The position numbers and the translations under genes are program-made. DNA of 64,000 nt. It comes from Myxococcales bacterium. Lineage in GTDB: Bacteria > Myxococcota_A > Polyangia > Haliangiales > Haliangiaceae. This document shows, piece by piece, positions 11,971-20,039 of this stretch. Every line of letters starts with the position of its first letter. The stretch's first letter is position 1. Location of the stretch: NCBI GenBank assembly GCA_016794525.1, contig JAEUJY010000006.1, positions 1-64,000 of the forward strand. Reading direction: 5' to 3'. Below the pieces are notes generated by a model. The model ran no database searches. It worked only from the letters and a program-made list of their open reading frames with translations, and was not told the DNA's origin.

Positions 11971-13887
11971 ATGCGTGCACAACCGCCTTGGTTGGCCTGC
12001 CTCGCCGCGCTGGGCGCGGCGGCGGCCGGCTGCACCGTCGAGCGCGAGGCGCCGGATCTGGTCGGTCAGGACGTCCACCTGACGATGATCCACACCTCGG
12101 ACATCCACTCGCGGTTGTTCCCCTACGAATTCGTGCCGAACCGCTTCGAGCGCGACGCCGGCCTGTTGTCGGTCAACGCGCCGTTCGGCGGCGTCGCCCG
12201 GATCGCGACGATCGCCAAGCAGATCCGCGCCACCTCGGGCCGCTCGCTGTGGCTCGACTCCGGCGACTGCTTCCAGGGCGCGCCGGTGTTCAACCTGTTC
12301 AAGGGCGAGGTCGAGATGCGGGCGCTGTCGCACGCCGGCATGGACGCCGCCGTGATCGGCAACCACGAGTTCGACCTCGGCGCGGTCAACCTCTACGAGC
12401 AGGTCGCGAACTGGTCGCAGTATCCGCTCCTGGCCGCCAACTACCTGTTCGAGGATCCCACCAACCCCGACGCGCCCAGCCTGAAGGACGTCGTCCAGCC
12501 GTTCGCGGTGTTCGATCAGGACGGCCTCAAGATCGGCGTCATCGGCATGGCCAACTGGTCGTCGATGACCGGCATCTTCGAGGGCGGCAACTCGCTGGGC
12601 ATCCGGCCGATCACCGACCGCGAGGCGGTCCAGCAGTACGTCCGCCTGCTGCGGCCGTCGGTCGATCTGATCGTGCTGGTCAGCCACCTCGGCCTCGACG
12701 AGGACGAGGGCCTGACCGTCAACGACGTCCAGGACGAGAACGAGGCGCTGCCGCTCGAGGGCGTCGACCTGATCCTCGGCGGCCACCTGCACATCGTCAC
12801 CAACCCGCCCAAGATCATCCCCCAGCCCGACGGCATCCACTCGACGGTGCTGGTCCACTCGGGCGCGTTCGCCAAGTACGTCGGCCGCCTCGACCTGGTG
12901 GTCCGGGTCGGCGAGGACAACGCCGACCCCGACAAGCGCAGCCGCATCACCAGCTTCGCCTACGACACGATCCCGGTCGACAGCACCGTCGCCGACGATC
13001 CCGACATCGCCCACATCCTCGAGCCGTACGCCCAGGTCATCGCCCGCGACATCGACCTCGAGGGCGTGTTCTCGTTCATCAGCGCCACCGCCAAGGTCAT
13101 CCGCAACGACCTGTCGGGCGGCGACTCGCAGCTGGGCAACCTGGTCGCGCGGTCGATGCAGACCTTCTCCGGCGTCGAGGCCGAGTTCGCGCTGACCAAC
13201 TCGCTCGGCATCCGCGCCGACTTCGAGCAGGGCAAGCTGACCAACGAGGCGATGTACAACGTCTTCCCGTTCGAGAACTCGATCACGGTGATGTACCTGT
13301 CGGGCTCGGAGATCCAGGAGACGCTCGACTTCGTCGCCCGCAAGTCGTCCGAGCGCGGCTGCCGCACCCAGGCCCAGGTCGCCGGCATCTGGTTCGACAT
13401 GGTGTGCCGGTCGACGACCTGCCCCGACCGCGACCCCAACGACGGCTTCACCCCCACCGCCTGCGCCAAGAACATCTGGCTGGGCGAGAACTGCCGCAGC
13501 AACAACCCCGACGGCCCGATCGACCCGGGGCGCAACTGCCGCCCGGTGGTGGCCACCGGCCTGTACCGCGTCGCGGTCAACGACTACATCGCCAAGGGCG
13601 GCTCGGGCTTCACCGTGCTCAAGCGCAACACGTCGAAGGTCGACACCGGCATCGCCCTGCGCGACGCGCTCACCGTCTACCTGCGCAACCTGCCCAAGTG
13701 CGGCGCGGACGCGCTCGATCACGTCGACCCGGTCGAGTGCCCGCTCACCTGCACGGTGGCGACTCCGGATCAGCCCGGCTCGCCCTGCGAGAAGTGCGTG
13801 AAGATCGTCGACCGCGTCGGCCCGGTGTCGTGCCTGAGCGATCTGACCGAGGCCCACGACGGCCGCATCCGCCCGGTGTTCGAGTGA
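11971..13887 (+). CDS. 5'-nucleotidase / UshA-type metallophosphatase lipoprotein
   Basis: A 638-residue protein with a lipobox (AAGC, Cys21). The N-terminal calcineurin-like metallophosphatase domain carries HTSDIHSR (41-48), DSGD (96-99), GNHEFD (130-135) and a C-terminal GGHLHI motif, the dimetal ligands of the UshA/CpdB family. The 5'-nucleotidase C-terminal domain follows (LGNLVARSM..., TNSLGIRADF). The C-terminal third is unusually Cys-rich (GCRTQ, VCRSTTCP, ACAKN, NCRSN, RNCRP, KCGA, ECPLTCT, CEKCVK), which is not typical of UshA and suggests several disulfides. It heads a three-gene operon with a lipoprotein and an outer-membrane protein. TATACGAC just upstream is a near match to the leaderless -10 pattern. 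Confidence 0.9.
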   Translation: MRAQPPWLACLAALGAAAAGCTVEREAPDLVGQDVHLTMIHTSDIHSRLFPYEFVPNRFERDAGLLSVNAPFGGVARIATIAKQIRATSGRSLWLDSGDCFQGAPVFNLFKGEVEMRALSHAGMDAAVIGNHEFDLGAVNLYEQVANWSQYPLLAANYLFEDPTNPDAPSLKDVVQPFAVFDQDGLKIGVIGMANWSSMTGIFEGGNSLGIRPITDREAVQQYVRLLRPSVDLIVLVSHLGLDEDEGLTVNDVQDENEALPLEGVDLILGGHLHIVTNPPKIIPQPDGIHSTVLVHSGAFAKYVGRLDLVVRVGEDNADPDKRSRITSFAYDTIPVDSTVADDPDIAHILEPYAQVIARDIDLEGVFSFISATAKVIRNDLSGGDSQLGNLVARSMQTFSGVEAEFALTNSLGIRADFEQGKLTNEAMYNVFPFENSITVMYLSGSEIQETLDFVARKSSERGCRTQAQVAGIWFDMVCRSTTCPDRDPNDGFTPTACAKNIWLGENCRSNNPDGPIDPGRNCRPVVATGLYRVAVNDYIAKGGSGFTVLKRNTSKVDTGIALRDALTVYLRNLPKCGADALDHVDPVECPLTCTVATPDQPGSPCEKCVKIVDRVGPVSCLSDLTEAHDGRIRPVFE

Positions 13888-13895
13888 GGTCCGCC

Positions 13896-15035
13896 ATGCT
13901 GCGCCCCCTGATCCTGGCCGCGCTCGCGACGGTCGGCTGCGTCGAGACGCTGCCGCCGCTCGACGAGACCACCTCGCTGGCGGTCGAGCTGATCGCGCCC
14001 GCCGACCCCGGCGCGCCGGATCGGCGGCTCGACGACAGCGCCCGGACCGTGATGATCCGGGTGACCGCCAAGGACGCCCAGAACCAGGTCGACACCGGCG
14101 TCACCCGCACGCTGCGCATCTACGTGCAGTTCCTCGGCTCGCTGACCCCGGCCCACGACGCGCTCTTGCCGCTGGCCACGATCGACATGACCGCCGGCGT
14201 CACCGGCGTCGCGACGCTGACCTTGCCGCCGGTGTTCGGGCCGACGACGATCTGGGTCGAGGACAACGGCGCGGGCGGCAGCTTCGCCGCCGGCGCGTCG
14301 CCGGCGCTGTGGTTCCGCGAGCCGACCACGTCGGACATCTCGACCCCGCGCGATCTGATGGCGCTCGACGCGCTGGCCGCGTCGCCGCTGCAGAACAAGC
14401 AGGTGACGGTCAAGACCTCGCGCTACGGCGCGCGCGGCCGGATGGTCGTGACCGGCACCTACGCGCAGGGCTACTCGGTGTCCGACGCGCAGTGCGCCGA
14501 CGAGAACGGCAACCCGCCGTGCGTGTCGGGCGCCTTCGACCACGTCCTGGTGTTCTCGTTCTCGCGGCCCAAGGACGAGGAGGGCCGCAACATCGAGGCC
14601 GGCCAGTTCATCGACGGCTACGCCGGCGCGGTCCAGGAGTTCAACGGCCTGACCGAGATGGGCTTCCCCCAGAGCTTCGTCTCCGACACATCGATCGACC
14701 TGGCGCGCATCCCGACGCCGCCGGTGGTGCAGGCGGCGTGGCTGTCGAACCCGATCGAGTTCGAGAAGTGGGAGTCGTCGCCGATCGCGATCGAGGGCGC
14801 CACCGTGTGCCCGCTCGACGACGACTACACCACCTACAAGCAGTGGAAGCTCGATCTCGGCCGCGGCTGCGGCTCGGCGGTCAACGTCATCACCAACGGC
14901 GTGATCGACTTCGATCCCGCGACCCGCGTCGGCCAGCCCGTCACCCGGGTGGTCGGCGTCCTGCGCCCCGTCAACATCGGGACGTTCAACGTGTTCATCA
15001 TCTTCCCGCGCAACAGCGCCGACCTGGTGCTGTGA
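13896..15035 (+). CDS. Hypothetical lipoprotein, operon partner of the 5'-nucleotidase
   Basis: A 379-residue protein with a short signal peptide and lipobox (TVGC, Cys15). It begins 8 bases after the 5'-nucleotidase stop, preceded by a GAGG ribosome-binding site. The N-terminal part (about 40-140) looks like an immunoglobulin-like/Big-type beta domain (RTVMIRVTAKDAQNQVD...FGPTTIWVEDNG). The second part, about residues 170-370, is a beta-rich domain with a conserved-looking FDHVLVFSFSRP and two Cys near DAQCADENGNPPCVSG, ending in NSADLVL. I do not recognise a family. The context suggests it works with the nucleotidase and the following outer-membrane protein, for example in nucleotide or DNA-derived phosphate scavenging; that is inference only. 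Confidence 0.75.
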   Translation: MLRPLILAALATVGCVETLPPLDETTSLAVELIAPADPGAPDRRLDDSARTVMIRVTAKDAQNQVDTGVTRTLRIYVQFLGSLTPAHDALLPLATIDMTAGVTGVATLTLPPVFGPTTIWVEDNGAGGSFAAGASPALWFREPTTSDISTPRDLMALDALAASPLQNKQVTVKTSRYGARGRMVVTGTYAQGYSVSDAQCADENGNPPCVSGAFDHVLVFSFSRPKDEEGRNIEAGQFIDGYAGAVQEFNGLTEMGFPQSFVSDTSIDLARIPTPPVVQAAWLSNPIEFEKWESSPIAIEGATVCPLDDDYTTYKQWKLDLGRGCGSAVNVITNGVIDFDPATRVGQPVTRVVGVLRPVNIGTFNVFIIFPRNSADLVL

Positions 15036-15051
15036 TGGCGTCGCTTCGTCC

Positions 15052-15056
15052 GGAGG
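15052..15056 (+). promoter_or_regulatory. Ribosome-binding site deciding the GTG at 15062
   Basis: GGAGG with 5 bases of spacing to GTG; the competing ATG at 15035 has no comparable site. Confidence 0.6.
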
Positions 15057-15061
15057 CTCCC

Positions 15062-16882
15062 GTGTCTCGTTCGCGTCTGTTCGTGTTCGTCGCCGGCGCC
15101 CTGCTGGCTCCCGCGGTCGCGGCCGCTCAGCCCGCTGGTCGCCGCCCGGTCCCGCCGGCGCCGCCGCCGACCCTCACCGAGGAGCAGGCCCGCACCATCG
15201 CCGACCTCGCCGCCGCCGACGCGGTGGCCAAGGAGCGCGCCCGGGCCGAGGCCGAGCAGGCCGAGAAGGACGCCGCGGCCGCCGCGGCGCTCGAGGCCAC
15301 CCGCGCCGAGCTGGCCGCGCTGCGCCAGCAGATCGACGGCTTCGCCGCCGCCCAGGCCCAGCACGATCAGGCCCAGGTCGACCAGGCCGCGGTCGACGCC
15401 GCCAAGGCCAAGGACCAGACCAAGGCCGACGGCGACGAGTACCTGCACGGCGCCGGCGGCTTCACCGACGTCCGGCTCAACCTGACGCTCACCAACGAGA
15501 ACATGCTGACCGAGCCCGGCGAGACCATCCCGTCGGTGCCGGGCTGGCGGTTCGGCCGGCCCAACTCGCTGGGCACGCTGTTCTTCGACAACTACGACAC
15601 CCGGTTCTCCGGCTACGAGACGCTGTCGCACGCGATCATGTACCGGAACTACCGCAAGGATCACCTCGAGGCCGAGGGCGGCCTGGTGATCCGGTTGAAC
15701 GAGCTGGCCGAGCGCAAGATCGATCTGTCCGACGCCGGCAGCTACGTGCTGGTGTCGTGGTGGAAGGATCCCGAGCACAAGGACCCGACCCGCTACACGC
15801 TGACCGCGTTCCCGGTGTCGTCGGACCGCATGCGCCTGGGCTACAGCTACCGGCTGTCGTGGGGCGGCAACGAGGAGTACCGCCGCAGCTCGCAGGCGGT
15901 GCCCGGCATCAAGTTCCAGATCGACCTGCCCAAGGTCTACGCGTTCATCGGCGCCAAGAGCTCGGTGATGCTCGACCGCGCCACCGCCGAGCAGGTCGCC
16001 AAGCTGGCGTTCCTCGGCGGCGCCGGCGTCGACCTGACCGAGATGGTCCGGGTCGAGGTCAACGGCGGCTACTTCAACCGCGGCTCGAACGAGCTCGAGG
16101 ACGTCAACACCGAGGACGTCCAGCTCTACGGCGTGTCGGCGCAGGTGGCGGCCCACAAGGGCATGCCGGTGTCGTCGTCGATCGACTACAAGCTCTACAA
16201 GTACGACCCCGAGCGCGTCGGTCGGGTGTTCCAGAAGGCGAAGTACCCGGGCGGCACGTCGTGGCTGGCGATGGCCGAGGTCACCTACCTGGGCCAGACG
16301 CTGAAGGACCCCGAGAAGTCGGGCTCGACCAAGGTCCAGCCGGGCATCGCCGGCGACGTCAACCTGCGCGCGATGATCGATCGGGTGCGGGTCCGCGCCG
16401 ACTTCCAGTACCGCGACCTCGCGTTCATCCTGCACTCGGTGCCGTCGCTGCCGACCTACAGCGACTTCCCGATGGGCTACGAGCGCAAGCCCAACCTGTT
16501 CGCCGCGATCGGCGCCGACCAGAACTTCGACGACAAGCTGACCGTCGGCGCGGTGGTGGGCATCGAGATGCCCGCGACCCTGACCACGCCGACCGGCCTG
16601 CCGGGCACCCAGATGACCGGCGAGTCGACCGCGGTGATCCGCAGCGCCGACGCCATCCCGGTGGTGCTGCCCGCCGGCGAGAAGGCCGCGCCGTCCTACG
16701 CGTTCAAGCTGTCGGGGCAGTACGACTTCGGCGAGGTGTTCGCGGCGCTGGTCGACGTGTACTTCACCTACGACCCCAACCAGACCCGGCTGGTGCGCAA
16801 CGACGCCGAGGACCTGTTCGAGTACGAGTTCGGCGACTTCAACCAGCTCGGCACCAACGTCACGCTGCAAGCCAAGTTCTGA
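15062..16882 (+). CDS. Predicted outer-membrane beta-barrel protein with N-terminal coiled coil
   Basis: A 606-residue protein with a Sec signal peptide ending AVAAAQ. Residues about 45-120 are Ala/Glu/Gln/Lys-rich and strongly coiled-coil-like (EQARTIADLAAADAV..., ELAALRQQIDGFAAAQA). The remaining about 470 residues alternate short hydrophobic strands with Gly/Asp turns and end in an aromatic Phe (LQAKF), as expected for a beta-barrel. A coiled coil before a barrel recalls trimeric porins of the OprO/SLH type that span to the peptidoglycan. The GTG at 15062 is chosen because GGAGG lies 5 bases upstream. An in-frame ATG at 15035, overlapping the previous stop as TGATG, would add 9 residues before the signal peptide. 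Confidence 0.75.
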   Translation: MSRSRLFVFVAGALLAPAVAAAQPAGRRPVPPAPPPTLTEEQARTIADLAAADAVAKERARAEAEQAEKDAAAAAALEATRAELAALRQQIDGFAAAQAQHDQAQVDQAAVDAAKAKDQTKADGDEYLHGAGGFTDVRLNLTLTNENMLTEPGETIPSVPGWRFGRPNSLGTLFFDNYDTRFSGYETLSHAIMYRNYRKDHLEAEGGLVIRLNELAERKIDLSDAGSYVLVSWWKDPEHKDPTRYTLTAFPVSSDRMRLGYSYRLSWGGNEEYRRSSQAVPGIKFQIDLPKVYAFIGAKSSVMLDRATAEQVAKLAFLGGAGVDLTEMVRVEVNGGYFNRGSNELEDVNTEDVQLYGVSAQVAAHKGMPVSSSIDYKLYKYDPERVGRVFQKAKYPGGTSWLAMAEVTYLGQTLKDPEKSGSTKVQPGIAGDVNLRAMIDRVRVRADFQYRDLAFILHSVPSLPTYSDFPMGYERKPNLFAAIGADQNFDDKLTVGAVVGIEMPATLTTPTGLPGTQMTGESTAVIRSADAIPVVLPAGEKAAPSYAFKLSGQYDFGEVFAALVDVYFTYDPNQTRLVRNDAEDLFEYEFGDFNQLGTNVTLQAKF

Positions 16883-16891
16883 GGCGGCGCG

Positions 16892-16908
16892 GGTCGCGCG
16901 CAGCGACC
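16892..16908. terminator. Possible bidirectional hairpin between convergent genes
   Basis: GGTCGC and GCGACC form a 6-bp stem with a 5-base loop in the 69-base gap between the operon ending at 16882 and the minus-strand gene ending at 16952. No T-run follows, so the assignment is weak. Confidence 0.35.
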
Positions 16909-16951
16909 TGACACGGGGCGGGCGGCGGGCGAGGCGCGCGGGCGGCGGCGG

Positions 16952-17500
16952 TCAGCGGCTCTCGGTGCGGCACTCGAAGAACTGCGGCCAGCAGGCGCCG
17001 CTGGCGTCGCACACCTGCTTGTGCAGCGCGACGCAGTCGTTGCGGGCCGAGCACGACCACGAGTCGAGGCCCTCGCAGGCGGCGGGGTTGAACGTCTGCG
17101 ACAGCGCGAAGCAGCCGAGGAACGGCTGCAGCGCGGTGCACGGGCCGTTGCCGGTCCAGCAGTCGTAGTCGTAGGCGGCCCGGCACCGATCGTCGACCAG
17201 GCAGGCGGCCTCGCCGAGCACGTCGCACGGCCCGCCGCACTCGCCCCACGCCGGGGCTGGCGCCTGATCGGCGGTGCCGTCGGCGAGCGGGCAGGGGCAG
17301 CCCGGCGGGCAGTCGCCGCCGCCGAACGACACGCACTGCAGGTTGTCGGGGTTGCGCAGCTCGAGCGGCGGGCCCGGGATGGGGGCGCCGCACGCCTCGC
17401 CGGCGTCGATGGTGGTGTCGTCGGCGTCGTCGCCGTCGTCCCAGTAGAGCGAGCAGCCGGTGGCGGCGAGGAGCGCGGCGAGGCCAAGCGAGCGAATCAT
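16952..17500 (-). CDS. Small cysteine-rich lipoprotein
   Basis: A 182-residue protein with a lipobox (ATGC, Cys16), an acidic Asp-rich spacer (WDDGDDADDTT), and at least sixteen further cysteines in the mature part (GEACGAP, NLQCVSF, GDCPPGCPCP, GGPCDV, AACLVDDRC, DCWTGNGPC, FLGCFA, ACEGLDSWSC, NDCVAL, VCDASGACW, FECRTES). This spacing indicates an extracellular disulfide-rich domain of the kind frequent in Kofleriaceae secreted proteins, but no named family is evident. The start at 17500 has a weak leaderless-type element (CACCGT, 6 bases upstream). It is divergent from the zinc-ribbon gene across 176 bases. Confidence 0.75.
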   Translation of the reverse strand: MIRSLGLAALLAATGCSLYWDDGDDADDTTIDAGEACGAPIPGPPLELRNPDNLQCVSFGGGDCPPGCPCPLADGTADQAPAPAWGECGGPCDVLGEAACLVDDRCRAAYDYDCWTGNGPCTALQPFLGCFALSQTFNPAACEGLDSWSCSARNDCVALHKQVCDASGACWPQFFECRTESR

Positions 17501-17662
17501 GGCCCCACGGTGAAGCAAGCCGCGCGCCCGGGGCAAGTCCGCGGAATCGGGAAGCCCCCCGCCGACGCGTGCCGGCGATCCCGCGACCGCGGGCGCGCCG
17601 GATCGCGGAATTCTGAGGCCGGGCCGCCCCGTGCCCGCCGCGATCGCGGGCGGACCGTGGCG

Positions 17663-17668
17663 TACGAT
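17663..17668 (+). promoter_or_regulatory. -10-like TANNNT, leaderless, for gene at 17677
   Basis: TACGAT ends 8 bases before the ATG at 17677. Confidence 0.55.
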
Positions 17669-17676
17669 CGGCGGCG

Positions 17677-18183
17677 ATGAGCGACCACGGGCCGTACCGC
17701 GACGCCGCCACCGAGGCCTGCCCGACCTGCGCGACGCCGCTCGTGATCGCCGGGCCGGGCGAGCTGCGCCCTTGCCCCCGCGGCTGCGGCGAGTGGGCCG
17801 CCGCCGCGCTGGTCGCCGAGCGCTGGGGCAGCGCGATCGACATCGACGGCGATCCCCGGCTGCGCTGGCGCAGCGGGCGCACGCCGGCGCCGTGCATCAT
17901 CTGCAAGCGCCCCATGCGCAACACCGTCCACCCGAGCTGGACCGTGCACCACTGCCACGGCCACGGCGCGTGGTTCGAGACCGACGCCCGCGCGCGCTTC
18001 GAGCAGCAGTTCGCGGCGATCATCGGCCAGCACCGCGCCGAGCGCCTCGAGGAGGCGCAGATGCTCGAGCTGGTGACCGCCGCGGTCGCCGGCAGCCCGG
18101 CCGCGGTGCGCGGCCTGGCCAACCGCCTGCTCGAGCTCGAGCGCGCGCTGCGCCGCCTGCGCGAGAGCGGCGTGCCGGTGTGA
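17677..18183 (+). CDS. Double zinc-ribbon (zf-TFIIB-like) protein
   Basis: A 168-residue cytoplasmic protein with two metal-binding knuckle pairs: CPTCATPL (15-22) with CPRGC, and CIICKRPM with a His-rich HHCHGHGAWFE. The second resembles the zf-TFIIB (CPxCxGxW) family. The C-terminal third is helical and charged (RAERLEEAQMLELV... LLELERALRRLRES), probably a coiled coil for dimerisation. Proteins of this kind are of unknown function; nucleic-acid or protein binding is possible. It is followed 41 bases later by a small gene in the same direction. Confidence 0.75.
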   Translation: MSDHGPYRDAATEACPTCATPLVIAGPGELRPCPRGCGEWAAAALVAERWGSAIDIDGDPRLRWRSGRTPAPCIICKRPMRNTVHPSWTVHHCHGHGAWFETDARARFEQQFAAIIGQHRAERLEEAQMLELVTAAVAGSPAAVRGLANRLLELERALRRLRESGVPV

Positions 18184-18224
18184 CCGCGCCGCCGCCGCCG
18201 CGCGCGTCGCCGTAGACGGGAGGC

Positions 18225-18476
18225 GTGCGCGCCGTCGATACCACCGCCGCCGCCGAGGCCGTCCAGCGGGCGGTGCTGCGGGAGATGACGCCGTCCCAGC
18301 GCTTCGCGATCGCCCTGGACAGGTCGGACGCCGCGCGCCAGACCGCGCTCGACGGCATCCGCGCGCGCCACGCGGGCGACGATCATCGCCCCGCGGTGCG
18401 CGCCTTGGTCCGGCTGCGCCACGGCGACGACCTGTGCCGTCGGGCCTGGCCGACCCTGCCGTTGCCCGAGCCATGA
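18225..18476 (+). CDS. Small conserved helical protein
   Basis: An 83-residue protein starting at GTG. The pattern AVDTTAAAEAVQRAVLREM-TPSQRFAIAL-RSDAARQTALDGIRARH matches, from memory, a widespread family of roughly 80-residue bacterial proteins (D-T-x-E...Q...LR-x-M...R...A...S-x-x-A/R...G-I-R-x-x-H). Such proteins are often encoded beside a nucleotidyltransferase-like partner; no such partner is seen here. The start is supported by TAGACG ending 6 bases upstream, a near match to the leaderless pattern. The purine-rich GGGAGG is only 1 base from the GTG, too close for a normal ribosome-binding site. Function unknown. Confidence 0.6.
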   Translation: MRAVDTTAAAEAVQRAVLREMTPSQRFAIALDRSDAARQTALDGIRARHAGDDHRPAVRALVRLRHGDDLCRRAWPTLPLPEP

Positions 18477-18526
18477 GCGCGAGCGACGTCGTCCGTCGCC
18501 AGCCGCGTTGGCGGTGAGGCGGTCGG

Positions 18527-18619
18527 TGTCCGGGGCTGGACATCGGCGGCTGTCCGGCGGACGGCCGGAACACGGACAATCCGGACAGAACCCCTGCTGT
18601 CTTGTCCGAGATTCGGACA
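18527..18619 (+). promoter_or_regulatory. Cluster of TGTCC/GGACA half-sites before the HNH gene
   Basis: Seven half-sites occur in 93 bases: TGTCC at 18527, 18551 and 18603, and GGACA at 18538, 18574, 18583 and 18615. Two form inverted repeats: TGTCC-6-GGACA (18527-18542) and the perfect TGTCCGA-GAT-TCGGACA (18603-18619). Such a cluster is typical of cooperative repressor binding or of a self-recognised nuclease region. The regulator is not identified. Confidence 0.5.
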
Positions 18620-18676
18620 GTCGGCGCGAGGTGTCGCGGCGTTGCGGCTGGCGCGCGGCTTGCTGAGGGCGTGGGC

Positions 18677-20035
18677 ATGCTGGATGGTGCGGCGGGTGGA
18701 CAGGAGGCGGGAACGGTGGCGGCGGCGGCCGCCGCGGCTGCGGCGGGTAGCGACGACTGGCGCGAGGTCGACCGGACGCTGCGCGGGCTGGCGCGGCGAC
18801 GGGCCGCGCTCGACGTCGAGGAGGCCGCGTGGTTGCGGCGCGCGCGGGCGCTTGGCGTCCATCGCGAGCTGGGCTTCGCGACGTTCTTCGAGTACGTCGA
18901 GCGCGTGCTGGGCTACGCGCCCGGGCCGGCGCGGGAGCGGCTGCGGGTGGCCGACGCGCTGGCGGTGCTGCCGAAGCTGCGCGCGGCGATGACCGCCGGC
19001 GAGGTCGCGTACAGCGCGGCGCGCGAGCTGACCCGGGTGGCTACCGTCGACACCGAGGCGGCGTGGCTGACGGCGGCGGCCAACCACACCGTGCGGGAGA
19101 TCGAGGACATGGTGAGCGGGCGGCGGCGGGGTGACGGGCCGGATGACCCGCCGGACCCCGCCGCGCGGCTGCACGAGCTGCGGCTGCTGCTGCCGGCGGC
19201 GGTGCTGGGCAAGTTCACCGCGGCGCGGCGCGCGCTCGAGGCTGCGTGCGGACATCCGCTGACCGACGGCGACATGATGGCGACCTTGTGCGATGCGCAG
19301 CTGGCGGGCGCCGGATCCCACGTGGGAGATGCTGCGGCGGGCTCCGCGGCAGCGTCCAGGCCCATGTATCAGATCGCGATCACGCGGTGCACCGACTGCG
19401 TGCGCGCGTGGCAGGACGTCGCCGGGCACACGATCGAGATCAGCGAAACCGAGCTTGCGCAGGCGTCGTGCGACGCGGAGCTGCTCGGGCGGGTCGACGG
19501 CGACAAGCCGGCGCGGGTGACCAAGACGATCCCGCCGCGGACCCGGCGCGCCGTGTTGCGGCGGGATCGCGGCCGGTGCGTCGTGCCCGGGTGCCGCAAC
19601 GCGCGGTACGTCGACGTGCATCACGTCGTGCCGCGGGCGCAGGGCGGCACGCACACGCCGAGCACACTCTCGGCGCTGTGCTCGGCGCACCACAAGGCCG
19701 CGCACGATGGCCGGCTGCGGGTCGAGGGGACCGCGCCGGGGAAGCTGCGGTTCACGCACGCCGACGGGCGCCCGTACGGGGCGCCACCGTCCCACGTGGG
19801 CGGCGGGGACGCCGTGGCGCCGCCGTCCACGGGAGATGGACCGGCGGTGCCTTCGCCGTCCCACGTGGGAGCCGAGGCCGCGGTGGCGGCGCCGTCCCAC
19901 GTGGGAGCGGATGCCGTGGTGCCGCCGCCGCACGTGGGCGTGGATGGGGCACCGACGGCCACAATCAGCCGCCGACGAGCCCGGGCCCCGGCGTGCAAGC
20001 GGACGCGGGGGCCCGCGAAGGCGGGTGGCGGCTAG
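18677..20035 (+). CDS. DUF222-type HNH endonuclease with palindrome-bearing tail
   Basis: A 452-residue protein. The N-terminal about 230 residues are a helical DUF222-like domain (WLRRARALGVHRELGFATFFEYVERVLGY...). The HNH nuclease domain around residues 290-345 has RDRGRCVVPGC, VDVHHVVPRAQGG and LSALCSAHHKAAHDG, i.e. the zinc-binding Cys pairs and the catalytic HH. The C-terminal about 85 residues are low-complexity, built from repeats of (P)SHVG encoded by the palindrome TCCCACGTGGGA, and end in a basic RRRARAPACKRTRG tail. DUF222-HNH proteins are abundant, often multicopy, putative homing-like nucleases. The start is the ATG at 18677 with GAGGG 7 bases upstream; a TTG at 18602 sits inside the operator-like repeats and is unlikely. 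Confidence 0.85.
   Translation: MLDGAAGGQEAGTVAAAAAAAAAGSDDWREVDRTLRGLARRRAALDVEEAAWLRRARALGVHRELGFATFFEYVERVLGYAPGPARERLRVADALAVLPKLRAAMTAGEVAYSAARELTRVATVDTEAAWLTAAANHTVREIEDMVSGRRRGDGPDDPPDPAARLHELRLLLPAAVLGKFTAARRALEAACGHPLTDGDMMATLCDAQLAGAGSHVGDAAAGSAAASRPMYQIAITRCTDCVRAWQDVAGHTIEISETELAQASCDAELLGRVDGDKPARVTKTIPPRTRRAVLRRDRGRCVVPGCRNARYVDVHHVVPRAQGGTHTPSTLSALCSAHHKAAHDGRLRVEGTAPGKLRFTHADGRPYGAPPSHVGGGDAVAPPSTGDGPAVPSPSHVGAEAAVAAPSHVGADAVVPPPHVGVDGAPTATISRRRARAPACKRTRGPAKAGGG
19316..19936. repeat. Repeated 12-bp palindrome TCCCACGTGGGA within the HNH gene
   Basis: Exact copies are at 19316-19327, 19859-19870 and 19895-19906. One copy has a single mismatch (19790-19801), and degenerate copies lie near 19825-19836 (CACGTG interrupted) and 19929-19938 (core CACGTG at 19931). 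All encode SHVG or its remnants in the same reading frame. The CCCACGTGGG core was not seen elsewhere in the window. Confidence 0.8.
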
Positions 20036-20039
20036 GTGC

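Noticed and set aside
18602-20035. TTG at 18602 as the start of the HNH gene
   Set aside because: The first 25 codons would be formed by the operator-like repeat and give an Arg/Gly/Ala-rich stretch of no conserved character; the ATG at 18677 has a ribosome-binding site.
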